Positions 19,301 to 23,994 of a stretch of DNA of 23,994 bases are shown here, one piece after another. Below the pieces are notes generated by a model that made no database searches, was not told where the DNA came from, and was given only the letters and a program-made list of their open reading frames with translations. The number at the start of each line of letters is the position of its first letter. The stretch's first letter is position 1. This DNA comes from Symbiodinium natans (Eukaryota > Sar > Dinophyceae > Suessiales > Symbiodiniaceae). The stretch is from the NCBI GenBank assembly GCA_905221605.1, contig CAJNDS010001305.1, positions 1-23,994 on the forward strand. The letters run 5' to 3'. A program made the translations under genes and the position numbers.

Positions 19301-22123
19301 CAATATCTTCGCACCATCACCACGGAGTTCATTGCTCCCACCTTCTCCTTCTTTTTGGTCAGTCTCCTCGCCAGAAATTTGTACTGCTCCTTCCGGCGCC
19401 GTCTCCTGTCCAGCCACTTCTTGCCCAGGAAGAACTTGAGCGCTTTCAGAGACATTCACCTGTCCAGCAACACCTTGCCCAGGTAAAACCTCATCCGTGG
19501 AGCCCACCGCCAGCGAACCAACCATAACTGAACCATCCCTTGCTCTTTTTTGAGACCGTTCAGCTCGACGAGAAGGTTGTGGTAGCGAAAAAACTTGTGA
19601 AGTCACTTCTTGGCGGGTCTCCCCCCGCGACGCGTTGTCGCGCCCTTCGCCAAGGTGAACCGATTTTTTCGGCCCGTCATTGGAGCCTGAAGAACCACTT
19701 TGCGGAACATTGCCACGATTCGCAGTTCTCTGTGAATCCCTTTCTTGCAAAAAGATTTCCTTCAGGCGTTGCGCGGCATTGGTCTCCTCTTCGCTTGAAT
19801 CGCTTGAGGAAGCGGCATACGAGACCAAGGCCTCCGCCTGTTCATCATCATCCACCACATCTGCCCACGCTCTGCTGAACCGATACGACAACCCACCACG
19901 AGGCTTCAGTTCCAGTGGCTTCGGCTTTTCCACCACTTCCGCCGGTTGCACTAGTCGTTGTGACCGAGAGCGTGGCACCTGTCGCACCTGTTTTTTGTCC
20001 AGCAAGGGCCTTCCCCTTCTCACAGGGTTTGATCTTGACCGATACTTTTTTGTTGGTGGATTCACCGGCAGCATTCCAACTCCCACCAACCGCAGCTTCT
20101 GTACGCACAGCGGAGACCTCTGCGCAAGCGTCCAACCATCACGGTACCTGACCTTATCAAAAAGCTCCCGATAGGAGCCTCTCGGCATGGTTTTTGCACC
20201 GGAGTCTTCAGCTTCACGCACCTGAGTGAGGGTTCGCACCGCCGCTCTTCCAGTTCCTTTGCTCCCAGAAGATTGTTGTACCCGTACAGATGCATCAGAA
20301 GGAACTGCTTTTTCCGGTCCTCCCGGACGATATCGGACATCACCAACCAATTGCAGAATTTTGCATGCGGTCACTTTGTTGATCCCTTTGTCAACCAAAT
20401 CTTCCACAAAGATGAACTCTTGCAAGTCCGACACATTGGTCACACCAAGCGTAATCATCACCTCACTTACATGAGGAGTATACACCCACAGGTGTTCGTT
20501 GCGAGCCATCCAATTTTCAATTGGCTCCTCCGGATTTTGAAGCCGAGTACCAGTGGATTCAGCCACCGAATTCTTTTGTTCATCAGCTTCTGCTTCATCC
20601 AGAATACCTTTTTCACCTTCTTTTTGTGACACATTGGTCATTTGCAGCGCTTTTGGTGCCGAGGATGAGGTAGATTCAGCTCCCCCACTCGCAGGTGGCT
20701 GAAAAGTGCTTCTTTCCGTAATCTCCCGTCCTCTATCTTTTTCAAACCGGACCTGATTGGCCACCTGTACCAAGTGTTTCAAGAGCGTCAGCCGCTCCTC
20801 TGACATCTCGTCGTGGGAGTACTTGCAGAAATTTGACCCCTTCCGGCAACGTCCTCTGAGGTAATAATCGAAACAGCAATGGTGGAACCCTGCGTCCCTT
20901 AGTGCCTTCCTGGAAGCATTGTCCCAAGATTTGCCGGGCTCCCAAGTCCCTTCCAATGCTATGTCATCGTTGTGAAGATACCTGCATGTAGTCCCATATT
21001 TACAACCACCCTGATTGTAATACAGACACAGACGACCTTTTGGCTCACCCGACGTAGGTTCACTCTTTGATGCATTTTTGCCAAAATTGTACTTGGCCCG
21101 GAAGGCTAAATCCTCCCGCTCCTGCTGTGCCTCATCCACTGTACCTTCCTCTGTGGGAGGGTCACCGATGTTCCCATCCTCATCATCAGCTTCTTGGCTG
21201 TTCTTTGGATCAGTTGACCCTCCTCCTGGCCAACCCTCACCATAACGACGATGCTCATAGGAACACTCATCACCATTGCGACACCTTCCCCGATTGAAGA
21301 ACTTGCACAGCTTGCTGTATCCAGGTGACAACACAGTCTTTGGAGTCATGTGAGCCTTTTTGTACTGGTCAGGGTCCATGTAGGCTTCCATTGGCTTGTT
21401 CTCCCTTTTGCTCATGGATTGCACTGCACCATCAAGCTCCTGCAAAAATAGCTTGGTGTCCAACCAAAGCGCGTTCCAAAACGCATCTTCCCCTTGATTC
21501 AGCACCGTTGCCACCGCTTCACCCACAACTGGTCGAGTAAATCTCCTTTTTTTGCATGCCAGTTCGAAAAGCGCGTTGTGGTACTGTTTCCGGGAAAAAG
21601 TGGTTAACTTCCCCAAGCCTGTGCTTTCTGTACCGTCAGGCTTCCAACCATCATTTTGCAAGATGCCATACGCGCGCCGAGCTTCCGCATTGAGGAATGC
21701 ATGATCTGCAACACACTCCTGTAAATCTTCCATCGGGCGACCCAACAGCATCCCAGTGATTTTGCCAACATAGGCCTCATCCTCGTTTCCATTCTCCAGA
21801 AGAGCTTTGTAGATCTTTTCTCCATAAAGTTGCCTTTCCTCTCGTTCTTCTGAGGATAACTCCTGTACCACAAGCCCTTCATCGGATTGCTCTTCCTCCT
21901 GTTTCCAGTCCCATTGACCGTTGGAATCTTGGTACCATTGACCAGCATACCATGAATCCGTCCACCACGTACTCCAGCCGCTGGGTTTCCATTTCCGCAG
22001 CGTCGAGGAAGAGTCCTCCACGTCCTCTTCCAAAACCAGAAAGGTGTCCAAGATTATGGTACCATCATCTTCCACTCGTTTCACTGTTCCATTGACAGTA
22101 TCACCAAATCTGAACCATTCAAA
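16391..22123 (-). CDS. giant multi-CCCH zinc-finger protein (main frame)
   Basis: Open for about 1,910 codons without an intron. Residues are counted from a GTG at 22084, which is not a credible start: the frame is open to 22123 and that extension already belongs to an OB/S1-like fold. Seen in order: S1-like strand motif GDTVNGTVKRVEDDG at the very start; Trp-rich patch (about 32-60); CCCH fingers at C260/C268/C274/H278, C353/C361/C367/H371 and C404/C413/C420/H424; SAM-like helical segment (about 530-582); Arg/Ser-rich basic stretch (about 670-712); Asp/Glu/Ser-rich linkers; a VLPGQ..VAGQ repeat (about 866-893); a Trp/Leu-rich globular block (about 1000-1200); CCCH fingers at C1487/C1497/C1503/H1507, C1519/C1528/C1534/H1538 and C1545/C1554/C1560/H1564; and a Lys-rich tail (about 1740-1820) that could act as a nuclear localisation signal. 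CCCH fingers usually bind single-stranded RNA, so a nuclear RNA-binding or processing scaffold is inferred. The specific function is unknown. No reverse transcriptase, integrase or protease motif is present. Confidence 0.85.
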   Translation of the reverse strand, partial: FEWFRFGDTVNGTVKRVEDDGTIILDTFLVLEEDVEDSSSTLRKWKPSGWSTWWTDSWYAGQWYQDSNGQWDWKQEEEQSDEGLVVQELSSEEREERQLYGEKIYKALLENGNEDEAYVGKITGMLLGRPMEDLQECVADHAFLNAEARRAYGILQNDGWKPDGTESTGLGKLTTFSRKQYHNALFELACKKRRFTRPVVGEAVATVLNQGEDAFWNALWLDTKLFLQELDGAVQSMSKRENKPMEAYMDPDQYKKAHMTPKTVLSPGYSKLCKFFNRGRCRNGDECSYEHRRYGEGWPGGGSTDPKNSQEADDEDGNIGDPPTEEGTVDEAQQEREDLAFRAKYNFGKNASKSEPTSGEPKGRLCLYYNQGGCKYGTTCRYLHNDDIALEGTWEPGKSWDNASRKALRDAGFHHCCFDYYLRGRCRKGSNFCKYSHDEMSEERLTLLKHLVQVANQVRFEKDRGREITERSTFQPPASGGAESTSSSAPKALQMTNVSQKEGEKGILDEAEADEQKNSVAESTGTRLQNPEEPIENWMARNEHLWVYTPHVSEVMITLGVTNVSDLQEFIFVEDLVDKGINKVTACKILQLVGDVRYRPGGPEKAVPSDASVRVQQSSGSKGTGRAAVRTLTQVREAEDSGAKTMPRGSYRELFDKVRYRDGWTLAQRSPLCVQKLRLVGVGMLPVNPPTKKYRSRSNPVRRGRPLLDKKQVRQVPRSRSQRLVQPAEVVEKPKPLELKPRGGLSYRFSRAWADVVDDDEQAEALVSYAASSSDSSEEETNAAQRLKEIFLQERDSQRTANRGNVPQSGSSGSNDGPKKSVHLGEGRDNASRGETRQEVTSQVFSLPQPSRRAERSQKRARDGSVMVGSLAVGSTDEVLPGQGVAGQVNVSESAQVLPGQEVAGQETAPEGAVQISGEETDQKEGEGGSNELRGDGAKILDVCPVKNDLQQLLVKGLLTRIYWKVAVGKLPVGQRDCQKGSNKMDRNLVISMSSEGASEQDENLALEDDADQSMGDGAMVVLVYDPRTLIQSPTTDWVMRRGLTDRSVWPAMAYMAQRICAEMVQVDEMNAQLGTGALLFQRRDQGYYCDLHRSFHDNPCLPAVGNYPLSVMGALLSPGLEGEFKNTDKFGTAMEAIAYDWSRSPGMEVHIELMARVAKMVHPFLNLGAQGSVMVSEFLWQRGRARLMEFLQAVTCADQLEALWKRMDDDADEEVDPSTAVLEVLGPEDAVLDQGNNESLIPIEDAGGEISGDTGGDGKAPEVSPEEETSSGSSRLADTRIFLWSVYSRVASNFSMQDRTTGKIFDSTKGYPGEGPNNDDNPSSKRNLPWISEDYLDEVVSKKMERSSDMDGFVPGSEGPLEKVEVENVTASKILMALWKKGYRAGYRRLCRLNASGCKVGAMKRPIKRVQKIGTRKAFTKMFNVFGSSQHGSGVGGNPIMKVVGPRPGFPAVLQAPNTDSTSGEGSSPQVHGNVHVEHNRPMDRYEAERLEKRKKGFCYWFSKGKDRCKFGEDCKFIHSEDDVMLPSYWCKYYVAGRECFAGKDCGFSHDATGVRCVQFARSGKCRYGDRCVFEHGVPLDEQRPRSPRTPPRDGPRRKSGANGGEKEISPEQFDDDEEDFMVYDEDTKMTELLMEAISFLSGGKPDLARAEADPLFKLLKFTGDTDQMDQEWVSWTTEMLTVLELLEVVKSYDVSLAEVEEWVNDLRIWYERANLGEEKDSKRGKKRSLERESSKDIPAEKEVVETSETEVAVEEEKKKVKKKRKAAAIEDPYTLMVPKPKKMPTIIEKGGSTSNVVVSAVEKSSKTRTKSNVGGKTKKREKSQSPKKEEVVMVQGPEEKDRPSDADAPVSTTVNAELGQSCQAIEDAKREGLVSSIQRCVQDPVLTVSDLVYSAATSPQDCQQSEKK
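22081..22123 (-). other. frame-overlap (-1) junction between the WW and CCCH frames
   Basis: The upstream frame runs to a TGA at 22081-22083, and the downstream frame is open from just after a TGA at 22124-22126. They share 43 nt. Either side reads as consecutive S1-like units aligned G-D-x3-G-x-V. A -1 change anywhere in the overlap fuses them. No canonical X-XXY-YYZ slippery heptamer lies inside the 43 nt, and no clear GT-AG, GC-AG or GA-AG intron was identified by eye. Confidence 0.6.
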
Positions 22124-23661
22124 TCACCAAGGTCCAAAAAGGCTCCATACCCATTGATGCAGCGCACTAGACCCATAATCTCATCTCCCTCTTGATAGCA
22201 ATGGTTCCCAGGTGATTCCAAGGCTCCCGCTCGGGGCACTTTCTTTACATGCTCTTCAGAAACCACCTCTGTATCATCGGCTCCTGGCGCATCATTTGCC
22301 TTCACCTTTGGGTCACACTGCTCGTCCTGCTCCACGAGTCCCACAGGCTCATCTTTTTTGTGCTCCTGGATTTCAGGACCTCCCTTTTTCTCCGCCAAAG
22401 GCTTTGCCTCATCTGCTGTAGTTCGCTCGGTGTCGACTTCCGGCAAACTTCCAGACGGCAACACTTCTCCCTTCATGGGAGTGGACCCATCATTGGAGTC
22501 CTTTGTCACACCTTCTGCAGCAGGCAAATTTTCTTCCACTGCAGGGCGATTGAGTTGATCATCCACGGCAGGCACACTTTCTTCCACCGCAGGCTCCTTT
22601 GGTTCCATGGTTTCCAAAGGAGAATTTCCACCATCGTTGACCACAGCTGCCTCATCGGCTCCGGTGTAGCCCTTGCTATTCCGTTCCTCGCGGCTAACTT
22701 CAGGTTGCACCAGTGCGTCCACCTGTGAACCTCCATCATCAGCTGCTGCGGAGACCTGCGCCCCATTGTTGCAGTCACCCGTGGAACGTAACACCATATG
22801 CACCTCAACCCGTGCTTCCTTCGCACTCCAGGTAATATCTGGCGCATCGACCCGCGCATCATTGGCGCTCCAGGCCTCATCTTTCAGATCTTCCGTGTCT
22901 CCAGCTATTCCAGAAGCTTCTTTTTCCCCTTGAATGGCAGGAATCTTGGCACCAAACGAAGAGACCTCCTCAGTCGCAACACACGACTTTTTCCCTCCGT
23001 CTTCCGAATCTCCAGGACCACCTTCCTGAACGACAGGTACCACATCCACCACTCGCTCTTCTGCAGCCGACACAGTTCCGATCTCCACATTGGGAATTTT
23101 TCCTTCTGGACCTACCGATTCCACCACTGCCACACCCTCAGAAAGTGCTCCCATTCCTTCCCGATCCAGATGTTGAGCTCCAGCGATGTCTGCTCGGTTT
23201 CCAGGAATCTCCTCCTCATCAGGAGAACCCGAGGTCGGGGCGTTACCACCAGCCCTAGGACCGCTATCCCTGATAGTAGAGGAAAAATCTTTTTCACCTA
23301 AACTATTTACACTACCCTGGAATGCCCTCGTAGACTCAGTCTTCGGAGTAGAGGATGAAGAATCCAGTGCCGCCTCCATTTCCAGCTCATTGCCCGAAGG
23401 AGACCCAACCACCTCGTCACTCTTCATCTTTTCACCTACCACCGGCAATGTCCACTTGCTTTCCTGCGTATCCAGGCAGTAATAATATTGTCTCCCATCT
23501 TCATGGAGGTGCCATTCCCACGTTGTCCCATCGCACGCTTTGATCAGATGCTCATCTTTCCGAAAACCATCCCTTTCAGAGACCTGACGCATCTCGTCCT
23601 CTTCTTCTGACAACTGTCGCAACCTCTCAGCCTCCATCTGTAGGATCTCCTCCTCCCCCAT
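22081..23661 (-). CDS. WW-domain, acidic disordered segment ending in an S1-like half (probable N-terminal part of the same gene)
   Basis: 526 codons from the first ATG, but the same frame is open upstream to 23901, so the ATG is probably internal. An N-terminal charged helix (about 1-40) precedes a WW domain with W48, a YYY triplet at 59-61, W70 and P73. This spacing is typical of WW modules, which bind proline-rich ligands. About 400 residues follow that are rich in Glu, Asp, Ala, Ser and Val and look disordered. They contain two short internal duplications, WSA(N/K)(D/E)ARV near 280 and PAVEE.(V/L)PA near 370. The last 36 residues read as an S1/OB entry, EGDEIMGLVRCINGYGAFLD. The frame then stops 43 nt into overlap with the large CCCH frame, which carries a matching S1-like repeat. 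A single polypeptide split by a frame change is the best explanation. No pol-type domains are seen. Confidence 0.75.
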   Translation of the reverse strand: MGEEEILQMEAERLRQLSEEEDEMRQVSERDGFRKDEHLIKACDGTTWEWHLHEDGRQYYYCLDTQESKWTLPVVGEKMKSDEVVGSPSGNELEMEAALDSSSSTPKTESTRAFQGSVNSLGEKDFSSTIRDSGPRAGGNAPTSGSPDEEEIPGNRADIAGAQHLDREGMGALSEGVAVVESVGPEGKIPNVEIGTVSAAEERVVDVVPVVQEGGPGDSEDGGKKSCVATEEVSSFGAKIPAIQGEKEASGIAGDTEDLKDEAWSANDARVDAPDITWSAKEARVEVHMVLRSTGDCNNGAQVSAAADDGGSQVDALVQPEVSREERNSKGYTGADEAAVVNDGGNSPLETMEPKEPAVEESVPAVDDQLNRPAVEENLPAAEGVTKDSNDGSTPMKGEVLPSGSLPEVDTERTTADEAKPLAEKKGGPEIQEHKKDEPVGLVEQDEQCDPKVKANDAPGADDTEVVSEEHVKKVPRAGALESPGNHCYQEGDEIMGLVRCINGYGAFLDLGDLNGSDLVILSMEQ

Positions 23662-23993
23662 GGCGTATTCAGCAGCAGGTGCAGCTTCAAAGCTGTCCGC
23701 ACCCTTCTGTTCGTGACCGCTTCCAGCACCTTGGGAACTCGAAGATGGATCATTTTGATCTTGTTCAGAGGCCTCCTGGCCGCTTGCAGCACTTCTCCAA
23801 TCAGATCGGTCTGAGACTCTTGGTCTACCATTCGACCCGAAGTCGAAGTCGACGGCTGATACCCGTGTTTGTGCAACACTCGTAAAACAGTCACCTCCAT
23901 TTCACGATCTATACCACCAGTCGCGTCCCAGTTCCTTTTCTCACCAGGCTTTGGCGATACAGAGACAGCACGTCCTTCAGCTTCAGTATTGCT
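23544..23993 (-). CDS. partial upstream coding segment, third frame
   Basis: Open from the right edge of the window to a stop at 23544, entirely inside the zone that precedes and overlaps the WW frame. The first 50 or so codons (about 23840-23993) look coding, with varied, charged residues such as REMEVTVLRVLHKHGYQ. In the WW frame the same stretch is closed by a TGA at 23902-23904. Further down, the WW frame reads better as disordered Ser/Gly/Glu-rich protein. The transition therefore lies somewhere between 23544 and 23901 and again amounts to -1 relative to the upstream frame. It may be an exon joined by a small intron or a base-call error. No domain is recognised, and the true start lies outside the window. 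Confidence 0.35.
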   Translation of the reverse strand, partial: SNTEAEGRAVSVSPKPGEKRNWDATGGIDREMEVTVLRVLHKHGYQPSTSTSGRMVDQESQTDLIGEVLQAARRPLNKIKMIHLRVPKVLEAVTNRRVRTALKLHLLLNTPWGRRRSYRWRLRGCDSCQKKRTRCVRSLKGMVFGKMSI

Positions 23994-23994
23994 A

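Noticed and set aside
22084-22084. GTG as the true start of the large CCCH protein
   Set aside because: Nuclear genes rarely start at GTG, the frame is open 39 nt further upstream, and the start would cut an S1-like unit.
17564-23301. Numerous + strand frames of 60-167 codons opposite the giant gene
   Set aside because: They are antisense shadows of a strongly coding - strand frame, with composition that follows the opposite codons.
16391-23661. Complete gag-pol retroelement
   Set aside because: CCCH and WW modules occur in some elements, but no reverse transcriptase, integrase, protease or RNase H motif and no flanking long terminal repeats are visible.
1-23994. tRNA or rRNA genes
   Set aside because: No cloverleaf with a GTTCRANNC box and no recognisable rRNA segment was found by eye; a covariance-model scan was not possible here.

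Overview
The window looks like nuclear DNA of a eukaryote, most likely a dinoflagellate or a close relative. The reasons are plant-type (TTTAGGG/CCCTAAA) telomere-like repeats scattered through 15 kb, a very long intron-poor reading frame for a multi-CCCH zinc-finger protein of a mosaic kind unlike land-plant proteins, and a possible fragment of the dinoflagellate spliced leader. This is inferred from sequence features only; a green alga or chromerid is not excluded.

Layout. Positions 1-15,730 are repeat-dominated. About 35 short interstitial telomere-like arrays, the longest at 4954-5257, separate spacers of 100-900 bp. To about 7.7 kb nearly all arrays read CCCTAAA on the + strand; from about 8 kb both orientations alternate. 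The spacers hold a 54-bp tandem satellite (997-1400), a 139-bp direct duplication (1471/1869), a 17-mer plus GC-hairpin module (3570-4290), foldback elements (7244-7395, 14103-14194, and a two-copy family at 6578-6694 and 15499-15612), C-rich and GA-rich simple sequence, and short exon-like open frames. One of these is recognisable: the + strand at 15217-15318 encodes an N-type ATP pyrophosphatase P-loop (SGGLDS), as in argininosuccinate synthase. A second coding-looking piece is an 80-codon open stretch on the - strand at 6181-6423.

Positions 15,730-16,390 are the 3' flank of the large gene. They contain a 9-bp-stem hairpin and a spliced-leader-like 11-mer.

Positions 16,391-23,994 are one long - strand coding region in three overlapping frames. 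It continues past the right edge of the window. In order it encodes an upstream segment, a WW domain, a long acidic disordered region, a tandem S1/OB-like pair cut by a frame change, three CCCH fingers, a SAM-like helical segment, basic and acidic linkers, three more CCCH fingers and a lysine-rich tail. The simplest reading is one giant RNA-binding protein gene interrupted by two apparent -1 frame changes, which could be short introns, real frameshifts or base-call errors. No polymerase, integrase or protease domain is visible, so it is not a complete retroelement.
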